A stretch of DNA of 64,000 bases from Bacillus cabrialesii (GTDB lineage Bacteria; Bacillota; Bacilli; Bacillales; Bacillaceae), in contig NZ_CP096889.1 in NCBI RefSeq assembly GCF_004124315.2, positions 1,905,001-1,969,000 on the forward strand, in the 5' to 3' direction. Made by a program: the position numbers and the translations under genes. Position 1 is the first letter of the stretch; each line of letters begins with the position of its first letter. Shown here one piece after another: positions 45,576 through 53,742 of this stretch. A model generated the notes under the pieces. It searched no databases. It was not told the DNA's origin and saw only the letters and a program-made list of their open reading frames with translations.

Positions 45576-46295
45576 TTATTTATTAACAGAAATCGTAACG
45601 TTGTTTCCTGAAACAGAAACCTTTGCGTTATCTTGCGTATCTATGACAGGTGTGACCGCTTTATTGTCGATTGTAATATTGTTAAAAGATGTCGAAAAGG
45701 TTGTTTTGATGGCGTCACGCTGGCTTTCATACGAAACAGCCGCAGTAGCAAGTGTTTTCCATTTTGAGATTGCGCCGATGTTGGTTCCTTGGATTTCTGT
45801 GATAATCCGTCCGGTATAGCCGTCATTGTTCGTTCCCCAAAGGGTCATGCGTGTATTGCCGTTTAGGTTTTTATAGATTGTCATTTGGACTGTGCTTCCA
45901 GGACGGAAGCCTTTAGTGTATGTGAATTTGTCTTTTCCTTCAATGTACGTTTCTTCATTTTTGGACCCGACCTTCATGAGGGGCTTCCAGACTTTGTATT
46001 GATCGCTGTACTGAAGCCCGATATCTGCCTCAGTTCCGTTTTTTGCGCTAAAGCCTGAATAAATATAAGAAGTAGAGACCGAGTCATTATGTTTCACGGT
46101 ATCAGGAAGCTTGATTTTAGCTGTGAAAACGGCCCCCGTACTGTTCAGGTAAGCGCGGCCGCCGATACCCTTAGGCAACTGGGAGGCTGCTTTTGCGACT
46201 TGAGTGTCTGCCGCTGGCAAGCCTGGTTTACCCGTTGAAATTGTTCCGAAAAGAACTGCTGTTCCTACTGCACCTGCAATCAATACTTTTTTCAC
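45576..46295 (-). CDS. yncM: Secreted protein YncM
   Basis: About 239 residues, a Sec-type secreted protein. The signal peptide runs MKKVLIAGAVGTAVLFGTIS to a likely cleavage after AKA-A. The mature part is rich in beta-forming and threonine/serine stretches (TAKIKLPDTVKHNDSVSTSY, TVQMTIYKNLNGNTRMTLWG). GTG 46295 is preferred because AAAGGGGGA lies about 6 bases upstream; the database version starts 11 codons earlier. Sequence is that of YncM, as I recall; function unknown. Confidence 0.9.
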   Translation of the reverse strand: MKKVLIAGAVGTAVLFGTISTGKPGLPAADTQVAKAASQLPKGIGGRAYLNSTGAVFTAKIKLPDTVKHNDSVSTSYIYSGFSAKNGTEADIGLQYSDQYKVWKPLMKVGSKNEETYIEGKDKFTYTKGFRPGSTVQMTIYKNLNGNTRMTLWGTNNDGYTGRIITEIQGTNIGAISKWKTLATAAVSYESQRDAIKTTFSTSFNNITIDNKAVTPVIDTQDNAKVSVSGNNVTISVNK

Positions 46296-46459
46296 CAAAA
46301 TTCCCCCTTTTGATAGTTGTTTCGTCATTTATTATACCTTATTTTGGAACTGGATTTATGTATATAAATCGACAAAATATTTCATATTGGGATTATTTAA
46401 GGAGAGAAACTGCTCATCCAATCTGACACCTTTAACATTATGATAATGAAAGGACCAGC

Positions 46460-46816
46460 TCACAATCGTTTTAAACAATTTGAAATCTTCCTCAAAATAA
46501 AAGAACAAATGCTTAAAGATACAATAATCAAAAGAATGCCAGCTATCGTTTCCCAGCCTTTGAAAAAGGGGTGATGTTTCATAAATGTCTGTCCTTGCAA
46601 AATGATAAAAACACAGATACCGACTAAAAAAAGAAAACAAATACTTAGAGTTGTTAACGCTGTACGTGAGTATGTTTTCATTTCGTCTTTACCATACAGC
46701 AATACGAAAACAAAGCAGCTAACATTGGCAATCGTTCTTATCACCTCAAAGTTTTTCATTGCAACGGATATAAATAGACAAAGTAAAATGAGATAAAATA
46801 CTATGTTTTTAGACAA
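46460..46816 (-). CDS. Membrane protein, about 118 residues
   Basis: Four hydrophobic segments (NIVFYLILLCLFISV; TIANVSCFVFVLLYG; ALTTLSICFLFLVGICVFII; TIAGILLIIVSLSICSFIL). A TTG at 46816 is preferred because AAAGGAGAGG lies 6-7 bases before it; an ATG at 46873 opens the frame earlier without a ribosome site. It lies between yncM and cotC. Not recognised. Confidence 0.5.
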   Translation of the reverse strand: MSKNIVFYLILLCLFISVAMKNFEVIRTIANVSCFVFVLLYGKDEMKTYSRTALTTLSICFLFLVGICVFIILQGQTFMKHHPFFKGWETIAGILLIIVSLSICSFILRKISNCLKRL

Positions 46817-46995
46817 AGAACCTCTCCTTTTATGTATGGCCCTCAAAGAGTTTACAAAAATTTCTTTGCGCATGCAATACTTGGAAGCCGGAACAAATAC
46901 ACACTCATATAAACTAATAGAACTATGTACTAAATATTCAATATAAATTTAGATTTTGTCATTAAGGAAAAATTCAAATGAAACCACAGCAGGTC

Positions 46996-47030
46996 AAACA
47001 AAAAAACCCGGCATTTAGCCGGGGAAAAGT
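46996..47030 (-). terminator. Terminator of cotC
   Basis: Minus strand CCCCGGC and GCCGGG pair around TAAAT and are followed by TTTTTTTG. Confidence 0.85.
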
Positions 47031-47055
47031 GAAAACGAGGAGATGTGAATGGAGT

Positions 47056-47280
47056 TTAGTAATGTTTCTTATGCTTTTTATACTCTACAACATAATCATA
47101 GTCTTTTTTGTCGTGATCATAATATTTTTTATCATAATCATCATATTTCTTGTCATAATCACAGTCGTAATCTTTTTTATCATGGTGATCATAGTATTTT
47201 TTATCATATTCGTAATACTTCTTATAATACGTTTTTTTGACCGTATAATACTCTTCTTTATATTTTTTGTAATAACCCAT
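47056..47280 (-). CDS. cotC: Spore coat protein CotC
   Basis: A 74-residue, highly biased protein made mostly of Lys, Tyr and Asp: MGYYKKYKEEYYTVKKTYYK, then repeats such as DKKYYDHHDKKDYD and DKKYDDYDKKYYDHDKKDYD. This is the outer coat protein CotC (close paralogue CotU). It is a little longer than the 66-residue 168 protein, as expected from variation in repeat number. AGGAGGAG lies upstream. Late mother-cell expression (SigK/GerE) is known for the family but was not traced here. Confidence 0.92.
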   Translation of the reverse strand: MGYYKKYKEEYYTVKKTYYKKYYEYDKKYYDHHDKKDYDCDYDKKYDDYDKKYYDHDKKDYDYVVEYKKHKKHY

Positions 47281-47409
47281 ATATACTCCTCCTTTATTTG
47301 TTAATACGCTTTATTATACGAAGAATAGATTGTGCGGCTTGGACAGTTAAAATCATAGAAGGAAAAAAGGGCTGTCCAAATTATAGAAAAAAGACAGATG
47401 ACATAGAAA

Positions 47410-47445
47410 CAAATCAAAATAAAGAGCCGATTATTCATCGGCCCA
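47410..47445 (-). terminator. Terminator of tatAC
   Basis: Minus strand GGGCCGAT and ATCGGCTC pair around GAATA and are followed by TTTATTTTG. Confidence 0.8.
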
Positions 47446-47454
47446 CCATTTATC

Positions 47455-47643
47455 TTATATTTGTTTGTCTTCTTTGCTTTCTGAATCACTTTTTCTTACA
47501 TCTTGAGTCAGTCCGCTGGTCGCTTGTTTAAATTCTGATAAGGCTTTTCCTGCGGCACGGCCAAGCGCCGGCAGTTTATCAGGTCCAAATACTAAAAAGC
47601 CTACAAATAAAATAACGAGTATTTTTGTGAAGCTTAATTCCAT
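47455..47643 (-). CDS. tatAC: Twin-arginine translocase subunit TatAc
   Basis: A 62-residue TatA/B-type protein: an N-terminal membrane segment (MELSFTKILVILFVGFLVFG), the hinge FGPDKLPALGRAAGKAL and a charged amphipathic tail. TatAc is the orphan TatA of B. subtilis, not linked to a TatC gene. The ATG at 47643 follows AGGAGG; an upstream ATG at 47682 has no such site. Confidence 0.94.
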   Translation of the reverse strand: MELSFTKILVILFVGFLVFGPDKLPALGRAAGKALSEFKQATSGLTQDVRKSDSESKEDKQI

Positions 47644-47949
47644 GTTCTTTACCTCCTGATTGAAGTACAACCTTCTAAGCAAATTATAAGAGATGGCGTT
47701 TCAATTGGGAATACACTGATTTGAACATTTTAAAAACGATCAGCGAGTGAGATGATGAGGTCAGAATCATAAACTGTCTGGTGCCGAATATAATGTCGAT
47801 GCCATCCACAAAAAGAAGGGAGAGAACATTATAAGGTGCTGATTGAACAGAATGGCATAAAGCCATTTGTCCAAATCAGTACTGCAGATAGAGTGAATAA
47901 TCACGCAGAATGGTTGTTATACAAAGGCTGAAAGAGAGGAGAAATCTGG

Positions 47950-48351
47950 ATGATGAGGTTTACTAAGGTAATTGGATTTTTGTCTGTTTTAGGATTTGCT
48001 GCGGTCTTTCCATTAACGGCACAAGCAGAACAAGCGGGAACTGCTGGGGCTGGGGAGTGGGATAAGCTGGGGACTTACACATATACATATTCAAGTCCTA
48101 CGGTATATTCGAGCGGAGGAGATTTTAGAGTCTGCCTTTCAGGAAGCACTCCTTTTTCTGTCTCGCTGCATGTATATGAAGATGATGCCGGTGACAATCC
48201 TGATGACTATGTAGGGTCAAACTATTTTTCACCCGGAGAATGCCGCACTTTCAGCAGTATCGGGAAATTTGTGGATGGAACCAATAACAAAGCCGAGTTC
48301 TTTGTGACCGATTACTCAGGTAAATCAAAAACAGTCAGCTTTTATGATTGA
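47950..48351 (+). CDS. yndA: Secreted protein YndA
   Basis: About 133 residues. The signal peptide MMRFTKVIGFLSVLGFAAVF leads to cleavage after AQA. The mature domain has paired cysteines (FRVCLSGS; GECRTFSS) and ends DYSGKSKTVSFYD. GGAG lies 8 bases before the ATG; the second ATG at 47953 is also possible. Matches YndA as I remember it; function unknown. Confidence 0.88.
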   Translation: MMRFTKVIGFLSVLGFAAVFPLTAQAEQAGTAGAGEWDKLGTYTYTYSSPTVYSSGGDFRVCLSGSTPFSVSLHVYEDDAGDNPDDYVGSNYFSPGECRTFSSIGKFVDGTNNKAEFFVTDYSGKSKTVSFYD

Positions 48352-48389
48352 TTATCAAGAAAGACGGTTAGCGGAGCTGAATATGGCAA

Positions 48390-48418
48390 AAGAGAGAGGG
48401 CTTCCTCTCTCTTCATCA
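48390..48418 (-). terminator. Terminator of yndB
   Basis: Minus strand GAGAGAGG and CCTCTCTC pair around AAGC and are followed by TTTTGCC. Confidence 0.75.
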
Positions 48419-48438
48419 TGTTTTGATTGATGATCATC

Positions 48439-48873
48439 TTATTCTTCGATGGCCTTTGGAAGGCGTTGATTGACAATGGCTGTCCAGCCGCCGTCCATTT
48501 TTTCACGAATGACTGAGCTTTTCTCATTTGCTTTACCGATGATTTCATTCGGCTCCTTCCAGCCGCCGTGAATAAGGGTAAACCTTGTCTTTTCTCCCAA
48601 GTCTTCTAATTGAAAGGTAACGGCCCATCCATCTGTATCCCATGCAAAAGAAAGTTCAGCGGGAACTTGAACAGCCAAAACTTTACAAGGGGACAGCCCA
48701 AACGGTGATTGTAAGTGGAATTCTCGTCCTTCCTTCAGCTGAAAGTCATTTGGCATAAACCACTTGGCGATGCCTTCTGAAGTGGAGACTGTCTCCCACA
48801 CTTTCTGAATAGGTGCCTCCAGAGTAATGCTTTTCGTAATATCCGGTAATGTATTTTCGTTAATATGATCCAT
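48439..48873 (-). CDS. yndB: YndB, AHSA1/START-like lipid-binding protein
   Basis: A 144-residue SRPBCC-fold protein of the AHSA1 group: SITLEAPIQKVWETVSTSEG, KWFMPNDFQLKEGREFHLQS and the C-terminal helix SSVIREKMDGGWTAIVNQRL. The family forms a hydrophobic pocket, and YndB is known to bind flavonoid-like ligands in vitro. GAGGTAAATG precedes the ATG. Physiological ligand unknown. Confidence 0.9.
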   Translation of the reverse strand: MDHINENTLPDITKSITLEAPIQKVWETVSTSEGIAKWFMPNDFQLKEGREFHLQSPFGLSPCKVLAVQVPAELSFAWDTDGWAVTFQLEDLGEKTRFTLIHGGWKEPNEIIGKANEKSSVIREKMDGGWTAIVNQRLPKAIEE

Positions 48874-49023
48874 TTCATTTACCTCTTGACATAAAATGTT
48901 TTTTCATTTAAATCATATAATACATAATGAGATCATGTCCATAGCTGGCATGATTTATGCTGCAATCTGTTGATGAACGTCGTGTCAGTCATCCAGTTTG
49001 ATCTGTGAAAGGCGGGGTTCTGC

Positions 49024-49284
49024 GTGTATGAAAAAGAAAATACAGTGAGAGAGTGGAAAGTGTATATTTTCGTCTTTTCGTTCATGATTGTTTGTGCCGC
49101 GGCAATTGTTATGTTTGATTCGGAAATCCTGCTCAGCCAAATCGTTCTGCGCGAATTTGATGCGTTCATCAGTTTTATTTTATTAGCGAATGTGTTGTTT
49201 TTCTGGAAGAAGAGCAAACGTATAGCATATTTTTCAGGAGTTTTAGCTGTCATCAATTTCATGATGGTTATATCTCTGATTTAG
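49024..49284 (+). CDS. Small membrane protein, about 86 residues
   Basis: From a GTG: MYEKENTVREWKVYIFVFSF with three hydrophobic segments (VYIFVFSFMIVCAAAIVMF; FISFILLANVLFFW; YFSGVLAVINFMMVISLI). GGCGGGG lies about 9 bases upstream. It lies just before ynzB (23-base gap), possibly in one operon. Not recognised. Confidence 0.55.
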   Translation: MYEKENTVREWKVYIFVFSFMIVCAAAIVMFDSEILLSQIVLREFDAFISFILLANVLFFWKKSKRIAYFSGVLAVINFMMVISLI

Positions 49285-49306
49285 AATCTAAAACAGGAGG
49301 TTTTTT

Positions 49307-49495
49307 ATGCTTGGAAAAATTAAAGCAGCCATTGATAATAGCCCAGGAAAGCCAGCTAGAATTGTAGTCAATGAAAATACGTTTCAACAATTAAAAGAAG
49401 AGATGCGCTTTGTTTACGTTTCCAAACCGAAAACGATAATGGGGATACCTGTGGAAGTTTCAGAGCAGGCAGAAAGCTTTAAACTGGAATTTTAG
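49307..49495 (+). CDS. ynzB: YnzB, small conserved protein
   Basis: A 62-residue protein, MLGKIKAAIDNSPGKPARIV, with FVYVSKPKTIMGIPVEVSEQ. CAGGAGG lies 6-7 bases before the ATG. Recognised as YnzB from size, sequence and position; the function is unknown. The C-terminal IMGIPVEVSEQ resembles the end of phage capsid-like proteins, but the protein is too short for a call. Confidence 0.8.
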   Translation: MLGKIKAAIDNSPGKPARIVVNENTFQQLKEEMRFVYVSKPKTIMGIPVEVSEQAESFKLEF

Positions 49496-49623
49496 ACTAT
49501 TTCAGACTGCAAAGATAAGATTCGTCACGATTTCAAACTAGCGCTTGCAAACATGTTTCAGTTTTTTATACTTAAGTGGAGTATTTCTGCTTTTAAAAAA
49601 AGCTGAAAACATGGGAGGGAGCA

Positions 49624-50814
49624 ATGCACAAATATAAGCGCAACAGCTTTAAAACTTTGATAGAAATTTTAATAGTTTCAACAAGACTTGGGTTTACATC
49701 ATTCGGAGGTCCTATTGCACATCTTGGCTACTTTTATGAAGAATATATTCGCAAAAGAAAATGGCTGGATGAGAAAAGTTATGCAGATTTAGTTGCTTTA
49801 TGCCAGTTCTTGCCTGGACCGGCGAGCAGCCAAGTTGGGATTGGGATTGGTTTTCTGCGCGGCGGGCTAATCGGCGGAATCGTTTCATTTCTAGGTTTTA
49901 CGCTGCCCTCTGTGTTGGCACTTATTATATTTGCCCTTTTGTTAAAAAGTACCGATATAGAGCAGGCCGGCTGGATTCATGGTTTGAAAATCGTGGCGGT
50001 CGCAGTTGTTGCACATGCTATAACAGGAATGGCTCAAAAGCTGACACCTGATGTTAAGCGAAAAACGATTGCCTTGTTTGCATTGGTTGTTTCCCTTTTA
50101 TGGCAAACTGTGTTTACCCAAGCAGGTATTATAATCGTCGCAGCAGCGATTGGTTTTCTGCTGTTTCAAGAGTCTATTGACAAAAAAGAATCAGCATTCC
50201 ATTTTCCTATTTCTAAAACATTCGGAACAGTGTGTCTTTCATTATTCTTAGGATTTCTTGTTCTTCTGCCTGTTCTGCGGGAAACTGCGGATTTGCGCTG
50301 GCTTTCTATGTTTGACAGCTTTTACAGGGCAGGTTCTTTGGTTTTTGGCGGGGGACATGTTGTATTGCCGTTATTGGAACAGGAATTTGTACCAGCTGGA
50401 ATGATCAGCAAAGAAGCGTTTTTAGCAGGGTATGGTGCTGCACAAGCTGTGCCGGGCCCGTTATTTACATTTGCCGCCTATCTTGGTGCTGTTATGGGCG
50501 GCTGGCAGGGCGGAATGTTAGCTGCCATTGCCATTTTCCTGCCTGCGTTTTTGCTGATTTTAGGCGCGTTGCCATATTGGGATGCTTTGCGGAGGAATCC
50601 TAACCTAAAGGGAGCTCTTGCAGGAGTGAATGCAGCGGTAGTCGGAATTTTAATTTCAGCTTTTTATTTACCGATTTGGACAAGTGCGATTTTGAATCCG
50701 ATTGATTTTGCGTTTGCCGCTGTATTGTTCAGTATGCTTGCTTATTGGAAGCTGCCTCCTTGGGTGATTGTCATCTCAGGTGTGATCGGCGGCCTTCTTT
50801 TGAACCATCTTTAA
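49624..50814 (+). CDS. chrA: Chromate transporter ChrA (CHR family)
   Basis: A 396-residue bidomain CHR-family transporter. The first CHR domain has RLGFTSFGGPIAHLGYFYEE and CQFLPGPASSQVGIGIGFLR. The second has RAGSLVFGGGHVVLPLLEQE and YGAAQAVPGPLFTFAAYLGA. The paired FGGP/FGGGHVVLP and PGPASS/PGPLF motifs are diagnostic. It would expel chromate in exchange for other ions. GGGAGG precedes the ATG and a strong terminator follows. B. subtilis 168 carries split half-size CHR genes elsewhere, so this full-length gene looks accessory. Confidence 0.92.
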   Translation: MHKYKRNSFKTLIEILIVSTRLGFTSFGGPIAHLGYFYEEYIRKRKWLDEKSYADLVALCQFLPGPASSQVGIGIGFLRGGLIGGIVSFLGFTLPSVLALIIFALLLKSTDIEQAGWIHGLKIVAVAVVAHAITGMAQKLTPDVKRKTIALFALVVSLLWQTVFTQAGIIIVAAAIGFLLFQESIDKKESAFHFPISKTFGTVCLSLFLGFLVLLPVLRETADLRWLSMFDSFYRAGSLVFGGGHVVLPLLEQEFVPAGMISKEAFLAGYGAAQAVPGPLFTFAAYLGAVMGGWQGGMLAAIAIFLPAFLLILGALPYWDALRRNPNLKGALAGVNAAVVGILISAFYLPIWTSAILNPIDFAFAAVLFSMLAYWKLPPWVIVISGVIGGLLLNHL

Positions 50815-50828
50815 CATAGATTTCTCTA

Positions 50829-50862
50829 AAGCATGATGAAGACGTTCATCATGCTTTTTTTA
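50829..50862 (+). terminator. Terminator of chrA
   Basis: AGCATGATGAA and TTCATCATGCT pair with a 4-base loop and run into TTTTTTTA. Confidence 0.88.
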
Positions 50863-50942
50863 TTGAGGAAAAAGGTGAACATAAAAAATAGATATACGGG
50901 AAAAATAATTCTATTCGAAAGAAGGGAATTGACAGATGGATC

Positions 50943-51044
50943 ATGATATCAACACTTACTGACTGGAATGTGTGGTTTCAAGCGTTAGTTGTATTTCTCG
51001 TTCCATATGTAATCTATAAAGTATTTACTTGGATTCATATATAA
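50943..51044 (+). CDS. Tiny membrane protein before the germination operon, 33 residues
   Basis: MISTLTDWNVWFQALVVFLV then PYVIYKVFTWIHI, one hydrophobic segment. AGAAGGGA lies upstream, and the stop codon is 9 bases before the yndD start, next to its ribosome site. Small single-pass proteins are known as accessory genes of some ger operons; this is a candidate only. Confidence 0.5.
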   Translation: MISTLTDWNVWFQALVVFLVPYVIYKVFTWIHI

Positions 51045-51053
51045 GAAGGTGCA

Positions 51054-52619
51054 ATGATGAGGTGGCGGAGCAATCAGTACAAAACAAAGATGCAGCATCA
51101 AGAACCAGATCATTCGAAAGCGGAAAAGCAGGATCATGATGTGTTAACCGGTAACATTGAATACGATATTGAACATGTAAAAAGAAAGATCGGACATAAC
51201 GGAGACGTTCATTTCCGTGAACTTGAGCTGACTCATTTACATGTGAAAGCGGCATTGATTTTTGTTGATGGACTGTCTGATCAGGATTTGATGAATAAAG
51301 GGCTATCAGCGTTAGTCATGGATCAGTCTAATCAGGCAAGCGATGAAATTTCTCAATCGGGCAAAGGCATTTTGACTTCGCAATATATAAAGAATCAAAT
51401 CGTATCAGTCAGTGATGTTATAGAATCAGAGAACATTAATGATATCGTGCTGAATGTTTTCATGGGTTCCACAGCACTTCTTATCGATGGAATGCCGCAG
51501 GCCTTTCTTCTGGGAACAGTAAAAAAACAAAATCGAAGTATCGAGGAGCCGCTTTCAGAAGCGCTTGTCAGAGGGCCGCGCACAGGTTTTACAGAAGAGT
51601 TGAGTACGAATACAGCTCTTTTGAGACAGCAAGGAAAAAATGATCAATTAACATTGCAGAAATTTGAAGTAGGCACACGGCTAAAAAAGGATTTGATGAT
51701 CGCGTATATGAATGACATCGCTGATCCAAAGGTGGTCGAGGAAGTAAAAAAAAGAGTGAGAGGGATTGAGATCGATCATTTGCCGGAATCAGGCTACGTT
51801 GAGCAGCTAATTGAGGATAATTATCTCAGCCCCTTTCCTCAAGTACAGAGTACAGAACGGCCTGATCGCGTCATAAGCGGATTAATGGAAGGAAGAGTAG
51901 CCATTCTGCTTGACGGCACTCCGTTTGCTTTGCTTGTTCCGGTCACTTTCAACATGATGCTTCAATCGCCAGAAGATTATTATGAACGGTGGTTTCCAAG
52001 CTCGCTTATCAGGCTGCTCAGATTCATTGCGGCAATCATTACGTTATTTGCACCGGCTTTATACATATCATTTATTTCTTTTCATCCGGGATTAATTCCG
52101 ACCAAGCTGGCGATATCTATTTCTGGGACGCGTATGGGTGTTCCGTTCCCATCCTTCATTGAAGCTTTATTTATGGAAATTGCGATCGAAATTTTACGGG
52201 AAGCGGGCCTTCGTCTGCCAAAACCCATCGGACCTGCGATAGGCATAGTTGGCGGATTAATTATTGGGGAAGCAGCTGTGCAGGCGGGGATTGTCAGTCC
52301 AATCATGGTTATTGTTGTTGCGCTTACAGCAATTTCTTCATTTGCCATCCCGCATTACAGCACAGGCATAGCACTTCGTTTGCTTCGGTTTGGCGCGATG
52401 TTTTGCGCGGCGGTTTTTGGCTTATTTGGTGTCAGTATGTATTTTCTCCTGCTAAGCAGCCATGTCGTAAAGCTAAAGAGTTTTGGTGTTCCATACGCAA
52501 GTCCGGCAGTGCCTTATCACTTAAAAGATTGGAAAGACTTCGTCATCAGAATGCCTCTTTTAGTCATGAAACGCCGGCCTAAAATGATGAATACAGATAA
52601 TACAAAACGGGTGAAGTGA
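51054..52619 (+). CDS. yndD: Spore germination protein YndD (GerA family, A subunit)
   Basis: A 521-residue GerAA-type protein. The long hydrophilic N-terminal domain (1-~300) contains IVLNVFMGSTALLIDGMPQA and EGRVAILLDGTPFALLVPVT. About five membrane segments follow (FIAAIITLFAPALYISFISF; EAAVQAGIVSPIMVIVVALT). With YndE and YndF it would form a nutrient receptor in the inner spore membrane. AGAAGG precedes the ATG pair at 51054/51057. First full gene of the yndDEF operon. Confidence 0.92.
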   Translation: MMRWRSNQYKTKMQHQEPDHSKAEKQDHDVLTGNIEYDIEHVKRKIGHNGDVHFRELELTHLHVKAALIFVDGLSDQDLMNKGLSALVMDQSNQASDEISQSGKGILTSQYIKNQIVSVSDVIESENINDIVLNVFMGSTALLIDGMPQAFLLGTVKKQNRSIEEPLSEALVRGPRTGFTEELSTNTALLRQQGKNDQLTLQKFEVGTRLKKDLMIAYMNDIADPKVVEEVKKRVRGIEIDHLPESGYVEQLIEDNYLSPFPQVQSTERPDRVISGLMEGRVAILLDGTPFALLVPVTFNMMLQSPEDYYERWFPSSLIRLLRFIAAIITLFAPALYISFISFHPGLIPTKLAISISGTRMGVPFPSFIEALFMEIAIEILREAGLRLPKPIGPAIGIVGGLIIGEAAVQAGIVSPIMVIVVALTAISSFAIPHYSTGIALRLLRFGAMFCAAVFGLFGVSMYFLLLSSHVVKLKSFGVPYASPAVPYHLKDWKDFVIRMPLLVMKRRPKMMNTDNTKRVK

Positions 52620-52650
52620 TGAACTCGACAGGAAGGTGAAAAAAAGCCTC

Positions 52651-53742
52651 ATGTACAGCCCAACCAGTAAAATTACAACCGCTCAGGCAACGGTTATCAT
52701 CATTAATTATATGCTCGCTGCCGGAGTTCTTACGCTCCCTCGGACAGTAACAGAACAAACGAAAACTCCTGATGGATGGATTTCAATTTTATTAGGCGGG
52801 GTGATCGCTGTAATAGCTGGGATCATCATGGTTAAATTAAGCCAACAGTACCCTGAGGAGACGTTTTATGAATATTCGGGGCATATTGTTGGAAAATGGA
52901 TCGGCGGTTTGATCAGTATCGTTTTTATTACTTATTTTTTGGCACTTGGCGCCTTTGAAGTGAGAGTGATGTCTGAAATCGTGGGGTTTTTTCTCCTTGA
53001 AGGGACACCGTCTTGGGCGATTATTATGATAGTCCTTTGGATTGGGCTTTATGCGATTACACAAGGGATCGATCCAATTGCTCGGCTTTTTGAAATGATC
53101 TTTCCGATTACGGTCATCATCTTTTTAACGATTGCCCTTATGAGTATAGGCATATTTGAGATCAACAATTTACGCCCTGTATTAGGGGATGGAATCATGC
53201 CGGCTCTCAAAGGAGTGAAGACAACGACTCTTTCATTCACGTGTTCAGAAATTATGCTCATAATAGTAGCTTTTATGAAGAAGCCAAAGAATGCAGTGAA
53301 AGCGGTTGTGTTCGGGACAGGTGTTGTGACCTGTTTTTATATCATTACGCTGATTATGGTTATCGGCGCACTATCAGTTGATGGAGTTGTGACGAGAACA
53401 TGGCCGGGACTTGACCTGATGAGAAGTTTTGAAATACCTGGGTTAATATTTGAACGGTTTGAATCATTTCTGTTGGTGATTTGGATTATGCAGCTTTTTG
53501 CCACGTTTATTATCACTTTTTACGCAGCTTCTTTGGGAGTCTCGCAAGTGTTTAAAAAGAAACCGCTTTCGTGTATGTTTGGACTGCTTCCTATTATTTA
53601 TATCTTATCCTGCATGCCGAAAAATGAAAATGACGTGTTTATTTTGGGCGATGCGGTCAGTCATATGGCTCTGTATATATTTGGCGCTTTGCCGATTTTG
53701 CTTTTAGTCATATCGAAATGGAGGAAAAGAGGTGAAACGTAA
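52651..53742 (+). CDS. yndE: Spore germination protein YndE (GerA family, B subunit)
   Basis: A 363-residue GerAB-type membrane protein with 10 predicted hydrophobic segments, APC-superfamily fold: TAQATVIIINYMLAAGVLTL, then PRTVTEQTKTPDGWIS. In this family the B subunit binds the germinant. ATG 52651 is chosen, giving the 363-residue length I remember for YndE; GGAAGGTG lies upstream and the GTG at 52636 overlaps it. It overlaps yndF by 11 bases. Confidence 0.92.
   Translation: MYSPTSKITTAQATVIIINYMLAAGVLTLPRTVTEQTKTPDGWISILLGGVIAVIAGIIMVKLSQQYPEETFYEYSGHIVGKWIGGLISIVFITYFLALGAFEVRVMSEIVGFFLLEGTPSWAIIMIVLWIGLYAITQGIDPIARLFEMIFPITVIIFLTIALMSIGIFEINNLRPVLGDGIMPALKGVKTTTLSFTCSEIMLIIVAFMKKPKNAVKAVVFGTGVVTCFYIITLIMVIGALSVDGVVTRTWPGLDLMRSFEIPGLIFERFESFLLVIWIMQLFATFIITFYAASLGVSQVFKKKPLSCMFGLLPIIYILSCMPKNENDVFILGDAVSHMALYIFGALPILLLVISKWRKRGET

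Noticed and set aside
46978..47304. Plus-strand frame of 108 codons, extremely rich in Ile/Phe
   Set aside because: It is the antisense shadow of the repetitive cotC gene.
47684..47866. Minus-strand 60-codon frame upstream of tatAC
   Set aside because: No ribosome site; plus-strand remnants in the same gap are equally unconvincing.
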